This document shows positions 1-8,370 of a DNA stretch of 64,000 nt, piece by piece; positions within the stretch are counted from its first letter, which is position 1; each line of letters starts with the position of its first letter. Under the pieces are notes generated by a model. That model ran no database searches, was not told the origin of the DNA, and worked only from the letters and a program-made list of their open reading frames with translations. Made by a program: the position numbers and the translations under genes. Source of the stretch: DASSKA01 sp963839365 (lineage in GTDB: Bacteria; Actinomycetota; Actinomycetes; Propionibacteriales; Nocardioidaceae). The stretch lies in the NCBI GenBank assembly GCA_963839365.1, contig CAWIUT010000009.1:107142-171141 (forward strand), written 5' to 3'.

Positions 1-2145
1 GGCAGGCGGGCGTACGTGTCCGGTGGCGGCAACGACCTGATCCGGGTGTACGACGTACAGGGCCAGCAGCTGACCGAGCGCAGCCCGATCAGCCTGCCCA
101 CCACGACCCCCGACGGCGCGCCGGTGAACCCGTTCCCGGCCCGTCTCGCCGTCACCCCCGACGGGCAGCGGCTCGTCGTCGCCGACCAGCTCGCCGACAG
201 CGCCAGCGTCGTCGACCTGGCCACCCGCGCCGTCGACACGGTGCCGGTCGGTCACCGGCCGTACGGCGTCGCGGTCAGCTCCGATGGCGCCACCGCCTAC
301 GTGAGCAACCAGGGCGCCAAGACGGTGAGCGTGCTGGATCTGGCCGGGGCGAGCCCCCGGGTGCGAACGACGATCCGGGTGGGCACCCACCCGAACGAGC
401 TACTGCTGGATCCGTCCGGCTCCATGCTCTATGTCGCCGACGGTGACAGCGACCGGGTGAGTGAGGTCGACACGGCCACGGACCGGGTGGCCCGGACGAT
501 CTCGGTCGCGCCGTACGCGCGGGCCCCCGTCGGTGCCAACCCGGACGGGCTGGCGCTGTCGCGTGACGGCCGCCGCCTCTACGTGGCCAACTCCGGCGAC
601 AACGACCTGGCCGTGGTCGACCTGCCGAGCGGCACCGTCGCCGGGCTGGTCCCCACCGCGTGGTACCCGACCAGCGTCCGCCAGATCGGCAACCGACTGT
701 TCGTGCTGAACGCCAAGGGGCTGGGCGTGGGGCCCAACCCGGGTGGGCCGGACCCGTTCACGGAGAACCACAGCCGCACCCGGCAGTGGAGACGCTGGGT
801 CACCCAGTACGTCGGGTCGATGTTCAAGGGCACGCTGTCCACGATTCGGGTCCCGGACGCCACCCGGCTCGCGCGCTACACAGCCCGGGCGAACCGGGAC
901 GACGGGCTGCCGCAGGGTGCCCAAGTACGCGCACCGCCGGCCCCCCAGGCGGTGGTGCCGCGGCACGTGGGCGACCCGTCCCCCATCAAGCACGTGATCT
1001 ACGTGGTGAAGGAGAACCGCACCTACGACCAGGAGCTGGGCAGCCTGGGCAAGGGCAACGGCGACCCACGGCTCAACCTGTTCGACGACTCGTCGGCGCC
1101 GAACACGCGCGCCCTCGCCCGCCGGTTCGTCGACCTGGACAACTTCTACGCGAACGCGGAGGTGTCCGCGCAGGGTTGGAACTGGGACGTGGCGGCCAAC
1201 TCCAACCCGTTCACCGAGCAGGTCTGGCCCTCGGACTACTCCGGGCGCAACCAGGCGGTGCCGGACCAGAACGAGGACCCGGCCACCGCACCGAACAAGG
1301 ACCCGGCCGACGCCTACATCTGGGACCGGCTCGCGGACCGGCACATCTCCTTCCGCAACTACGGCTTCTACGTCCACCTGGACGGGCGAGACCGCGAGGT
1401 GGCCACCGACCCGCGTCTGGAGGCGCACACCGATCCGGCCTACCGGTCCTTCGACCTGCAGTGTCCCGACTCCCCCGGCAGCTTCGCGCCCCGCTCCCGC
1501 AGCTGTGGCCGGTCCCGGTTCCAGGAGTGGAAGCGCGAGTTCGCCGGCTACGTACGCCGCGGTGACCTGCCGACCGTCGAGCTGGTCCGGCTGCCCAACG
1601 ACCACACCGCGGCCACCGTGCCCGGGCTGCCCACCCCGACGGCGTACGTCGCCGACAACGACTGGGCGCTCGGCCGGCTGGTCGACGCGGTGTCCCACTC
1701 GCCGTACTGGCCCACCACCGCCATCTTGGTGACCGAGGACGACGCCCAGGACGGCCCGGACCACGTGGACGCGCACCGGACCGTCTCGCAGGTGATCAGC
1801 CCCTACTCGCAGTCCGGCACGGTCGACTCGACCTTCTACAGCACCGCCTCCATGCTGCGCACCATCGAGCTGATCGTCGGCATCAAGCCGCTCACCCAGT
1901 TCGATGCCTACGCGACCCCCATGGTCAACGCGTTCACCGACCAGCCGGACTTCACGCCCTACAACGCGATCCGTCCGTCGACGGACATGACCGCCCGCAA
2001 CACTGCCGACTCCCCGCTGGCCGCGCAGTCGGCGAAGCAGGAGCTCGGTGACGCCGACCGGATCGACATGGCGGAGTTCAACAAGGCGACCTGGAAGAGC
2101 GTGAGGGGGGCAGGCAGCCCGATGCCGGCACCCGTCGGCCGGTAG
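1..2145 (+). CDS. YncE-type beta-propeller / phosphoesterase fusion, 5' end outside window
   Basis: The frame is open from base 1, reading in at YVSGGGND, so the true start and probable signal peptide lie upstream of the window. The first ~240 residues contain at least four beta-propeller blades of the YVTN/YncE type (for example LYVANSGDNDLAVVDL and AYVSNQGAKTVSVLDL). From about residue 320 a phosphoesterase domain of the acid phosphatase / phospholipase C family begins with IKHVIYVVKENRTYDQELG and continues through ILVTEDDAQDGPDHVDAHR, a metal-binding-like segment near the C-terminus. Proteins with this fused layout are usually exported and act on phosphate esters outside the cell; that role here is inferred from the family. 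The next gene starts 73 bp downstream with nothing notable between. Confidence 0.88.
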   Translation, partial: GRRAYVSGGGNDLIRVYDVQGQQLTERSPISLPTTTPDGAPVNPFPARLAVTPDGQRLVVADQLADSASVVDLATRAVDTVPVGHRPYGVAVSSDGATAYVSNQGAKTVSVLDLAGASPRVRTTIRVGTHPNELLLDPSGSMLYVADGDSDRVSEVDTATDRVARTISVAPYARAPVGANPDGLALSRDGRRLYVANSGDNDLAVVDLPSGTVAGLVPTAWYPTSVRQIGNRLFVLNAKGLGVGPNPGGPDPFTENHSRTRQWRRWVTQYVGSMFKGTLSTIRVPDATRLARYTARANRDDGLPQGAQVRAPPAPQAVVPRHVGDPSPIKHVIYVVKENRTYDQELGSLGKGNGDPRLNLFDDSSAPNTRALARRFVDLDNFYANAEVSAQGWNWDVAANSNPFTEQVWPSDYSGRNQAVPDQNEDPATAPNKDPADAYIWDRLADRHISFRNYGFYVHLDGRDREVATDPRLEAHTDPAYRSFDLQCPDSPGSFAPRSRSCGRSRFQEWKREFAGYVRRGDLPTVELVRLPNDHTAATVPGLPTPTAYVADNDWALGRLVDAVSHSPYWPTTAILVTEDDAQDGPDHVDAHRTVSQVISPYSQSGTVDSTFYSTASMLRTIELIVGIKPLTQFDAYATPMVNAFTDQPDFTPYNAIRPSTDMTARNTADSPLAAQSAKQELGDADRIDMAEFNKATWKSVRGAGSPMPAPVGR

Positions 2146-2218
2146 CCGTCTTCGCGGGCGGGAGCTCGCCGACCGACGGCATCCGACAACTACCCCACGA
2201 AGCCGCCCCGCTCGGCCG

Positions 2219-2698
2219 ATGATGCACTCACCCACTGGCCCGCTCACCGCGTCGGCGGTCCTGCTCGTGGCCGGCGTCGCGGTGGGTGTGGTGGACCGCG
2301 GCCGGCCGGCGGCCGCGCTCGGGCTGGTCCTGCTGCTGGGGGCGCTGTGGGTGCGGCTGGCCGACATCGGAGTCTCGGTCCCGGAGTGGTACACCCTGCC
2401 GGCGGCGATGCTGCTCGTCCTCCAGGAGCCGCTCAGCGGCCGGGCGGTACTGCTCGGCCTGGGCTGCCTCCTCCTGGTGAGCGGCGGCGCGGTTCTGCGG
2501 TGGGGTGCTCCCCTGCTCTACGGCGCCGCCGCGCGCGCCGTACTGGTGGTCGTCGAACTTGCCCCGCTCGGCCACAGCGTGCCGCGGTGGGCTCTGACCG
2601 GAGGCGCCGGTGCCCGGCTGCTGGCGGCAGGCCTCACGTGGGAGCGGATGCTGCTGCCGGACAGGACCACCTGGGGACACGTCGCCGCGCTGCGCTGA
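2219..2698 (+). CDS. Membrane protein, probable C-terminal fragment of an SCO7613-like protein
   Basis: A 159-residue, strongly hydrophobic protein with about four or five predicted membrane segments, starting at the first of two adjacent ATG codons (2219 or 2222). No Shine-Dalgarno sequence precedes either. The central WVRLADIGVSVPEWYTLPAA and the C-terminal GGAGARLLAAGLTWERML resemble, from memory, the extreme C-terminus of the very long actinobacterial membrane proteins called SCO7613 C-terminal-domain proteins, which run to many hundreds of residues. The short length and missing ribosome site suggest a truncated remnant rather than a complete gene. Function is unknown. Confidence 0.5.
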   Translation: MMHSPTGPLTASAVLLVAGVAVGVVDRGRPAAALGLVLLLGALWVRLADIGVSVPEWYTLPAAMLLVLQEPLSGRAVLLGLGCLLLVSGGAVLRWGAPLLYGAAARAVLVVVELAPLGHSVPRWALTGGAGARLLAAGLTWERMLLPDRTTWGHVAALR

Positions 2699-2716
2699 TG
2701 CCGGGCGGCCGCGGGA

Positions 2717-2950
2717 TCAGTCGATCCGGGCGATCGGCATCCCCTGCCTGACGGTCTCCTCCTCCTTGACCAGCAGGTGCACCACTCCGGCCACCGGCGC
2801 GGGCACCTCCGCGGTCACCTTGTCGACCTGCACCTCGGCGAGCAGCTGGTCGACCGCCACCGTCGTACCGTCGGAGACGAACCAGGTGGCGAGGACACCC
2901 TCCGCGTCCGGCGTCTCCTTGGACAGCGGCGGGAACGGCACGTCGGTCAC
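2717..2950 (-). CDS. Stand-alone lipoyl-domain protein of a 2-oxoacid dehydrogenase
   Basis: A 77-residue protein that is a single biotinyl/lipoyl domain. The swinging-arm lysine is expected in the turn QVDKVTAEVPAP, where DKV replaces the usual DKA. The domain folds from PLSKETPDAEGVLATWF to VRQGMPIARID and stops there: there is no peripheral-subunit-binding domain and no acyltransferase core, so it is much shorter than a normal E2 (~400-550 residues). The GTG start overlaps the E1-beta stop (GTGA), so it is translationally coupled as the last gene of the operon. It would carry acyl groups made by the E1 encoded upstream; the acyltransferase and the E3 must come from elsewhere. Confidence 0.85.
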   Translation of the reverse strand: MTDVPFPPLSKETPDAEGVLATWFVSDGTTVAVDQLLAEVQVDKVTAEVPAPVAGVVHLLVKEEETVRQGMPIARID

Positions 2951-3972
2951 AGCATGGCCCGGATCGCCCGCTCGATGCGCACGTGGCGCGGCAGCACGGC
3001 GTACTCCAGGTCGTGCGCGTACGGGATCGGCACGTCCGGAACGGCCACCCGCTGGACGGGCACCCGCAGCATCCCCGGGTCCGTGTCGGCGACGGAAGCC
3101 ACGATCTCGCCGGAGACCCCGTAGGACAGGTAGTCCTCGTCGACGACCACCAGGCGGCCGGTCTTGCCGACCGATTCCAGCACGGTCTCCCGGTCCAGCG
3201 GCACCAGGCTGCGCAGGTCGATGACCTCCACATCGATGCCCTCACCGGCGAGCTCGTCCGCCACGTCGAGGGCGTGGTGCACCGACAGCGACAGGGTGAC
3301 CACGGTGACGTCACTGCCCTGACGGGCCACCCTGGCCTTGCCGATGGGCACGACGTGCTCCCCCTCGGGCACGTCCCCGAGGGCGTGCGGGTTCTTCGCC
3401 ATCCAGGCCAGCCCCATCACACCCTTGTGGAAGATGTAGACCACCGGGTTGTCGTCGCGGATCGCGGAGGTCATCAGCCCCTTCGCGTCGGCGGGTGTGC
3501 TCGGCACGACCACCTTCATCCCGGGCAGGTGCGCGAAGGTTCCCCACAAGCACTGCGAGTGCTGCGCGGCGTCGGAGTAACCACCGCCCGCGGCCATGGT
3601 CAGCACCATCGGGACGCTGACGTTGCCGCCGGACTCGAAGTGGATCTTGGCCATGTGGTTGTAGATCTGGTCCAGGCACACGCCCATGAAGTCGGAGAAC
3701 ATCAGCTCCACGACGGGACGCATGCCCTCGACCGCGGCTCCGATGCCGAGACCGATGAACGCGGTCTCCGAGATTGGGGTGTCGATGATGCGATCCGGGC
3801 CGTACTTGTCGAGCAGCCCGGTGGTGGAGCCGAAGATGCCGCCGTACTTGCCGACGTCCTCTCCCATGTAGAACACCGCGGGGTCACGGGCCATCTCCTG
3901 GTCGATGGCCTCGACCATGGCCTTCGACGTGGTGAGCCGGCGGGTGCCCTGCGGCGCTTCAGTGATGGTCAT
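2947..3972 (-). CDS. Thiamine-dependent 2-oxoacid (or acetoin) dehydrogenase E1 beta subunit
   Basis: 341 residues, the normal length for E1-beta (PdhB, BkdA2 or AcoB type). A transketolase-type pyrimidine-binding domain occupies roughly residues 15-190, with the conserved Glu in FYMGEDVGKYGG and the segment DTPISETAFIGLGIGAA. A transketolase C-terminal domain follows at about 210-330 (VTVVTLSLSVHHAL, EVIDLRSLVPLD). It forms the alpha2-beta2 E1 with the product of the gene 12 bp upstream and decarboxylates a 2-oxoacid or cleaves acetoin. Sequence alone does not separate pyruvate, branched-chain and acetoin enzymes; absence of the E2 and E3 genes beside it leaves the substrate open. Confidence 0.9.
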   Translation of the reverse strand: MTITEAPQGTRRLTTSKAMVEAIDQEMARDPAVFYMGEDVGKYGGIFGSTTGLLDKYGPDRIIDTPISETAFIGLGIGAAVEGMRPVVELMFSDFMGVCLDQIYNHMAKIHFESGGNVSVPMVLTMAAGGGYSDAAQHSQCLWGTFAHLPGMKVVVPSTPADAKGLMTSAIRDDNPVVYIFHKGVMGLAWMAKNPHALGDVPEGEHVVPIGKARVARQGSDVTVVTLSLSVHHALDVADELAGEGIDVEVIDLRSLVPLDRETVLESVGKTGRLVVVDEDYLSYGVSGEIVASVADTDPGMLRVPVQRVAVPDVPIPYAHDLEYAVLPRHVRIERAIRAML

Positions 3973-3984
3973 CGCGGGCTCTCC

Positions 3985-5031
3985 TCACTTGAAGACGTAG
4001 TCGGTGGCGGTGGATGGGTCGGGAGTCGGGCTGGCCTTGGCGAAGCTGATTGCGTCCTCGACGCGCTCGCTCGCCCGCTGCTTGATGGCAGCCACCTGGG
4101 CGTCGTCCAGCACACCGCTCTTGCGCAGCTCCTGTTCGTAGCGCGGGATCGGGTCATGATCGGGGACCTCGTCAAGGTCGGGCCGGTAGCCCTGCGCGTC
4201 GCCCTCGAAGTGTCCCCACATCCGCAGCGTGTGCACCTCGAGCAGCGAGGGCCCCTCCCCGGCGCGGGCCCGGGCCACCATCCGTCGGGCGGCGTCGTAG
4301 ACCGCCTCGACCTCGTTGTCCTCGATCCGCTCCCCGGGGATGCCGTACGACGCGGCGCGCACGGCGTTCGAGGAGACGGCGGTGGAGACGTCGCGGGGCA
4401 CCGAGATGCCCCAGTCGTTGTCCTCGACCACGAACACGACCGGCAGCGCCCAGCGGGCGGCCAGGTTCAGCGACTCGTGGAAGCCGCCCTGGTTGGCGGC
4501 GCCCTCGCCGGTGACCGCGACGGCGATCCGGTCGGTGTTGCCGCGCTTGAACGCGTACGCCTGGCCGAGCGCGGGCGGGTAGCCCTCGGCGATGATCCCG
4601 GAGCAGGAGAAGTGGGTGCTGGGATCGAACAGGTGCATGTGTCCGCCCCGGCCATGCCCGAGGCCGTCCTCGCGACCGAAGATCTCCGCGGTCATCGCGC
4701 GCAGGTCCACCCCGTGTGCGATCGCCAGGTGGTGGGGCCGGTGCGTGGCGGTCACCGCGTCGTCGGTGGTCAGCTGCGCGCAGACGCCGGCCGCTACCGG
4801 TTCCTGCCCGGCCGAGAGGTGCATCTCGCCGGGCACCAGGCCCTTGCCGATGTCGAAGCCCGGGCCCTTGTCGGCGTGGTACTCGCGCAGGATCGCCTCC
4901 TCGTACGTCCGGCACAGCACCATGGTCTGGTACAGGTCGAGCCGGATCTGCGGGTCGAGAGGCGGTCTGGGAGCGCCCGCCTGCGCCGGGACCGTCGGGC
5001 TGGTGGTGGATGGTGACGCCTGTGTCGTCAT
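3985..5031 (-). CDS. Thiamine-dependent 2-oxoacid (or acetoin) dehydrogenase E1 alpha subunit
   Basis: 348 residues from the ATG at 5031, chosen because GGAGG lies directly upstream of it; an earlier in-frame ATG at 5043 would place that sequence inside the gene. The TPP/Mg motif is clear: VAVTGEGAANQGGFHESL followed by VEDNDWGIS. The loop ASYGIPGERIEDNEVEAV and the C-terminal half are typical of the PdhA/AcoA family. It pairs with the E1-beta gene downstream. The leader contains a good match to a DosR/DevR box (5092-5105) and a TAGCGT -10-like element, suggesting induction under low oxygen or nitric oxide. Confidence 0.9.
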   Translation of the reverse strand: MTTQASPSTTSPTVPAQAGAPRPPLDPQIRLDLYQTMVLCRTYEEAILREYHADKGPGFDIGKGLVPGEMHLSAGQEPVAAGVCAQLTTDDAVTATHRPHHLAIAHGVDLRAMTAEIFGREDGLGHGRGGHMHLFDPSTHFSCSGIIAEGYPPALGQAYAFKRGNTDRIAVAVTGEGAANQGGFHESLNLAARWALPVVFVVEDNDWGISVPRDVSTAVSSNAVRAASYGIPGERIEDNEVEAVYDAARRMVARARAGEGPSLLEVHTLRMWGHFEGDAQGYRPDLDEVPDHDPIPRYEQELRKSGVLDDAQVAAIKQRASERVEDAISFAKASPTPDPSTATDYVFK

Positions 5032-5061
5032 ACCTGCCTCCATGGAGTTTGAACCCTTCGG

Positions 5062-5067
5062 ACGCTA
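5062..5067 (-). promoter_or_regulatory. Putative -10 element of the E1 operon
   Basis: Read on the minus strand this is TAGCGT, 31 bp upstream of the E1-alpha start. The same TAGCGT hexamer appears just upstream of both DUF222/HNH genes in this window. It sits 24 bp downstream of the DosR-like dyad, so that the dyad would be centred near position -43 of a transcript starting about 7 bp after the hexamer. Confidence 0.4.
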
Positions 5068-5091
5068 GGACCGGGTGCGCCCGGACTGCCA

Positions 5092-5105
5092 GGGACCAAA
5101 GTCCC
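5092..5105 (-). promoter_or_regulatory. DosR/DevR-type box
   Basis: On the minus strand the sequence is GGGACTTTGGTCCC, two GGGAC/GTCCC arms around a 4-base centre. It matches the core of the mycobacterial DosR consensus TTSGGGACTWWAGTCCCSAA. It lies 61 bp upstream of the E1-alpha start and 81 bp upstream of the divergent SEC-C gene, and the T-rich half faces the E1 operon. Binding is not shown. Confidence 0.55.
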
Positions 5106-5185
5106 GCCCGCTTCCGGGACGCGAGCAACGCGCATCACGGTCCGAGGGCTGGGGCAGGCCGCCCCGCCGGCCCTACCCTTGCTCC

Positions 5186-6199
5186 ATGCCGGACGACTCG
5201 ACGGAACTACTGCTCGAGCAGATCCTCGGCGAGGTCGAGGATCTCGGCTCGGTGATGCCCCGCCAGGCGCTGGCGGAGCTGCTCGAACGGCGGGGTCATG
5301 ATCTCGACCCGGGCACTCCGGGCCGGGCCGCCTGGTTGTGCCACGCGGCCGAGAGCTGGGAGCTGGCCAACCAGCCGAGGCGTGCGCGGTCGTGCTACGA
5401 GGAGGCGATCCACGACGGTGGGCCCACCTGGATCGACCCACGCGCCACCCTGATCGGGGTGCTGCTCGACCTCGATGAGGACGCACAAGCCGACGGGCTG
5501 GCCGCCGCGATCCGAAGGGACCTGGCGCAGGGCCCGCCGCAGGGACCGGTGTTCGAGTACGTCGGTGAGTCGCTGGAGACACACGAACGGCCCGAGGACG
5601 CGCTGCGCTGGTACGACGCCGGGCTGGGCTACGCCACCCGGAACGATCCCGGCCGGGTGGAGCTGGGGTGCCTGAACGGGCGGTACCGGATCCGGCGGCA
5701 TCTCGGTCTCCCCCACGACCGCTGGGATGTGATCTGCGAGGAGGAGCGGCGCGCGGTGCGAGCCGACCTCGAACGCAGGCAGGCCGAGCGCGCTGCGGAG
5801 CCCGGCCGTCGCGAGGTACGTCGGATGGTCGTGCTGCACTGGCCGGCCGAGCAGTACCCCAAGGTGCTCGAGCGCTGGCCGCAGATGCGCGAGAGCCACG
5901 GCATGGCTCACAGCGAGCACACCCGGGTGCTGGAGCGGCACCTTCGTCGGCTGGTCGAGTCCGGCCTCCAGGTCGAGGTCGCGGACGGCGACGTGGAGGA
6001 GTACCTCGCGTGGGCGAAGGAGGACGACGCCGACCCTGCCGAGAGCGCGACCCGGGCCGCCTACGGCGCCCACCTCGGCTTCCTCAGGCGGGGCAGGCCG
6101 TGGCCGCCGGGCCGCAACGGTCCCTGCTGGTGCGGCTCGGGACGCAAGTACAAGAAGTGCTGCGGAGCGCTGCGTTTCCCCGCCGAGGACGAGCAGTGA
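5186..6199 (+). CDS. SEC-C metal-binding domain protein with TPR-like repeats
   Basis: 337 residues from ATG 5186; an earlier in-frame ATG exists at 5075 but the added residues are Arg/Pro-rich and look non-coding. The middle of the protein has helical-repeat character (AWLCHAAESWELANQPRRARSCYEEA and PEDALRWYDAGLGYATR resemble TPR units). The C-terminus is a canonical SEC-C zinc knuckle, NGPCWCGSGRKYKKCCG, the module first seen at the end of SecA and used for zinc and protein or ribosome binding. No catalytic domain is visible. It is divergent from the E1 operon and convergent with the aldehyde dehydrogenase gene. Function unknown; an adaptor role is an inference. Confidence 0.8.
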   Translation: MPDDSTELLLEQILGEVEDLGSVMPRQALAELLERRGHDLDPGTPGRAAWLCHAAESWELANQPRRARSCYEEAIHDGGPTWIDPRATLIGVLLDLDEDAQADGLAAAIRRDLAQGPPQGPVFEYVGESLETHERPEDALRWYDAGLGYATRNDPGRVELGCLNGRYRIRRHLGLPHDRWDVICEEERRAVRADLERRQAERAAEPGRREVRRMVVLHWPAEQYPKVLERWPQMRESHGMAHSEHTRVLERHLRRLVESGLQVEVADGDVEEYLAWAKEDDADPAESATRAAYGAHLGFLRRGRPWPPGRNGPCWCGSGRKYKKCCGALRFPAEDEQ

Positions 6200-6314
6200 G
6201 GGCCGGAACGGCGAGTGCAGCCTGGCTCGGTGAGCGAGGCGTACCCGTGAGCGAAGGCAGCACCCACCCCTACGGCGGGCGCGACGGCGCGCCGACGACC
6301 AGACGGCCCCGGGC

Positions 6315-7778
6315 TCAGAACGGGTAGGCCGGTGGCTCGCGGCGCAGGGTGATCCACCGTGTCTCGGTGAACGCCTCGACGTTGGCCGCGGCCCCACCGA
6401 ACCGGGATCCGGTGCCCGAGGCCAGCACCCCGCCGAACGGGGCGTTGGCCTCGTCGTTCACGGTCTGGTCGTTGATGTGCACGATGCCCGTCGGGATCTG
6501 CTCGGCCACCGCCAGGCCGTGCATCACGTCCCGGGTGACGATGCCCAGCGACAGGCCGTAATCGGTCTCGCCGGCAAGCCGCGCCGCCTCCTCCACCGAA
6601 CCGACCCGGGTCACGGGGGCCACCGGCCCGAAGACCTCCTCGGTGAACGCCGGCGCGGTCAGCGATACGTCGGACAGCACGGTCGGCCGGTAGAACAGGT
6701 CCTCGTAGGAGCCTCCGGCGGCGATCTTGGCGCCCTGGTCGGCACTGGAGGTGACCAGGCGGTGGATCTTGTCGCGCTGGGGCGTGTCGATCACCGGGCC
6801 GAGGGCGACCTCTTGCGCGGCCGGGTCGCCCACCGGTAGCTTCTCGGCCTTGTCCGCGAGCCGAGCCACGAACTCGTCGTACAGGCCGTCGGCGACGAGG
6901 TGCCGCCCGGTGGTCATGCAGATCTGGCCCTGGTGGAAGAACGACCCCCACGCGGCGAGGTTCACGGCTGCGTCCACGTCGGCGTCGTCGAGCACCAGCA
7001 GCGCCGAGTTGCCGCCCAGCTCGAGGTGCGCCCGCTTGAGGTGCTTGCCGGCCAGCTCTCCGATCCGGCGGCCCACAGCGGTCGAGCCGGTGAACGAGAC
7101 GACCCGCACGCTCGGGTCGGTGACCAGGGCCTCACCCACGTCCGCGCCGCCGGGAAGCATCTGCAGCACGCCTGGCGGCAGGCCGGCCTCCTCGAAGATC
7201 CGCGCCATCAGCGTGCCGCCGGTGACCGCGGTGCGCGGGTCCGGCTTGAGCAGCACCGCGTTGCCGAGGGCCAGCGCGGGGGCGACGGACCGGATGCCCA
7301 GGATGATCGGCACGTTGAACGGTGAGATCACGCTGACCACGCCGGCCGGCATCCGGCGGACCAGGGACAGCCGCGGCTGCTCCGAGGGGAGGATCTCGCC
7401 GATCGCCCGGCCCGGGAGGGCGGCCGCCTCGTAGCACTCCTCGGCCGCCACGTGCAGCGCGAACCCGGCCATGCCGGGCACGGCACCGACCTCGCGCACG
7501 TTCCAGCCGCTGATCTCGTCGGCGTGCTCGCCCCACAGGTCGCCGGCCTTGCGGAGCACGGCGGCGCGCGCGGTGTGCGGGAGCGCGGCCCACTCCTTCT
7601 GCGCCGCGACCGCCGCCTGGCCGGCCTCGGCCACGTCGGCGGCGGTGGCCTGGCCCATCCGGCCGAGCTCGGCGCCGGTGGCCGGCTCCACGACCGGGTA
7701 GTCGCCGCCGTGGCCGGCCACCCACTCCCCGCCCTTGAAGATCTTGCCCTGCCAGTCGATGCCGTCGAGAAGTCCCAC
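6315..7778 (-). CDS. NAD(P)-dependent aldehyde dehydrogenase, benzaldehyde dehydrogenase-like
   Basis: 487 residues, full length for the ALDH superfamily. Visible motifs are VVSVISPFNVPIILG and LGNAVLLKPDP (cofactor binding), SFTGSTAVGRRIG (Rossmann turn), the general-base Glu in HLELGGNSALLVL, and the catalytic Cys in FFHQGQICMTTGR. The C-terminal region SGTGSRFGGAAANVEAFTETRWITLR is like the benzaldehyde/vanillin dehydrogenase branch (XylC/Vdh type). It would oxidise an aromatic or other hydrophobic aldehyde to the acid in the cytosol; the exact substrate cannot be read. No linked pathway genes lie next to it. Confidence 0.88.
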   Translation of the reverse strand: MGLLDGIDWQGKIFKGGEWVAGHGGDYPVVEPATGAELGRMGQATAADVAEAGQAAVAAQKEWAALPHTARAAVLRKAGDLWGEHADEISGWNVREVGAVPGMAGFALHVAAEECYEAAALPGRAIGEILPSEQPRLSLVRRMPAGVVSVISPFNVPIILGIRSVAPALALGNAVLLKPDPRTAVTGGTLMARIFEEAGLPPGVLQMLPGGADVGEALVTDPSVRVVSFTGSTAVGRRIGELAGKHLKRAHLELGGNSALLVLDDADVDAAVNLAAWGSFFHQGQICMTTGRHLVADGLYDEFVARLADKAEKLPVGDPAAQEVALGPVIDTPQRDKIHRLVTSSADQGAKIAAGGSYEDLFYRPTVLSDVSLTAPAFTEEVFGPVAPVTRVGSVEEAARLAGETDYGLSLGIVTRDVMHGLAVAEQIPTGIVHINDQTVNDEANAPFGGVLASGTGSRFGGAAANVEAFTETRWITLRREPPAYPF

Positions 7779-7898
7779 GCCTTGCTCCCTTCGTCCGTGC
7801 CCCCTGACGTCGTCGCCAGCGTAGCCAGCCTCGCCATGGTGCGGGGTGTGCTCGTCTCCGCCGCCTCGGCCTCGCCGCCGGCGACGACTCCTCCGGGC

Positions 7899-7975
7899 GG
7901 TCTAGGTGCTTCGGTGGAAGCGGACTTGGCGGTCGCGCACCCGCCGTAGACGTGGTCCATGGCCAGCGTAGGGCT
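7899..7975 (-). pseudogene. Vestige of a third DUF222/HNH gene
   Basis: Two short blocks match the 3' part of the DUF222/HNH copies elsewhere in the window. One (7899-7935) corresponds to the gene end coding for the last residues around DRQVRFHRR; the other (about 7941-7975) corresponds to the DQVYGGCAAAN segment, here readable as MDHVYGGCATAKSAS. About 150 bp that separate these blocks in the complete copies are missing. The shared stretch GGTCTAGGTGC also matches the left flank of the copy at 28.7 kb, just outside that copy's repeat boundary. The remainder of the gene is gone. Confidence 0.6.
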
Positions 7976-7986
7976 ACCGTGAAGTC

Positions 7987-8253
7987 GTGCGCGGGGATCG
8001 CGTGGAGGTCGTCATCGACGCGGGCCAGGAGGTCCGCACCTACGAGATTGCAGCCACTCGCAACGGCCGGCGCGTGGAGATCAACACCGGGCGGGGCGTC
8101 GTGGAGGTCACCGAGGTGACCCGCGGCGGCACTCCGGTGCGCACGGCGCGGTTCATGGCCAACCGGATCCTGGCGCTCGTCGAGCACCCCGCCGCGTCAC
8201 CGAACATCGCCGAGGAGGTCATCTCCGCGGACGGTGAGCCAGCTCGCGGCTGA
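7987..8253 (+). CDS. Small hypothetical protein, 88 residues
   Basis: GTG start at 7987, with a second in-frame GTG at 8002. The sequence is rich in beta-strand patterns (VEVVIDAGQEVRTYEIAAT, RRVEINTGRGVVEVTEVTR) and ends with a helix-like MANRILALVEHPA. There is no signal peptide or membrane segment. Codon bias is like that of the neighbours, which supports a real gene. I do not recognise the family. It lies between the DUF222 vestige and a metallophosphoesterase pseudogene, so the region has been rearranged. Confidence 0.55.
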   Translation: MRGDRVEVVIDAGQEVRTYEIAATRNGRRVEINTGRGVVEVTEVTRGGTPVRTARFMANRILALVEHPAASPNIAEEVISADGEPARG

Positions 8254-8370
8254 CGCCGTTGCCGTGCTGTGGGGATTCCGGTCGCAGCCCGACTCGGCCC
8301 GGCCCTCCTGGTGGGCGCCTGACTAGGCTGTCTCGGTGACCCACCCCCACCTGTCCGAGGCCCGGCGACC

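Noticed and set aside
400..2394. 664-codon open frame on the minus strand
   Set aside because: Antisense to the beta-propeller/phosphoesterase gene; no recognisable domain and Arg/Val/Gly bias of a shadow.
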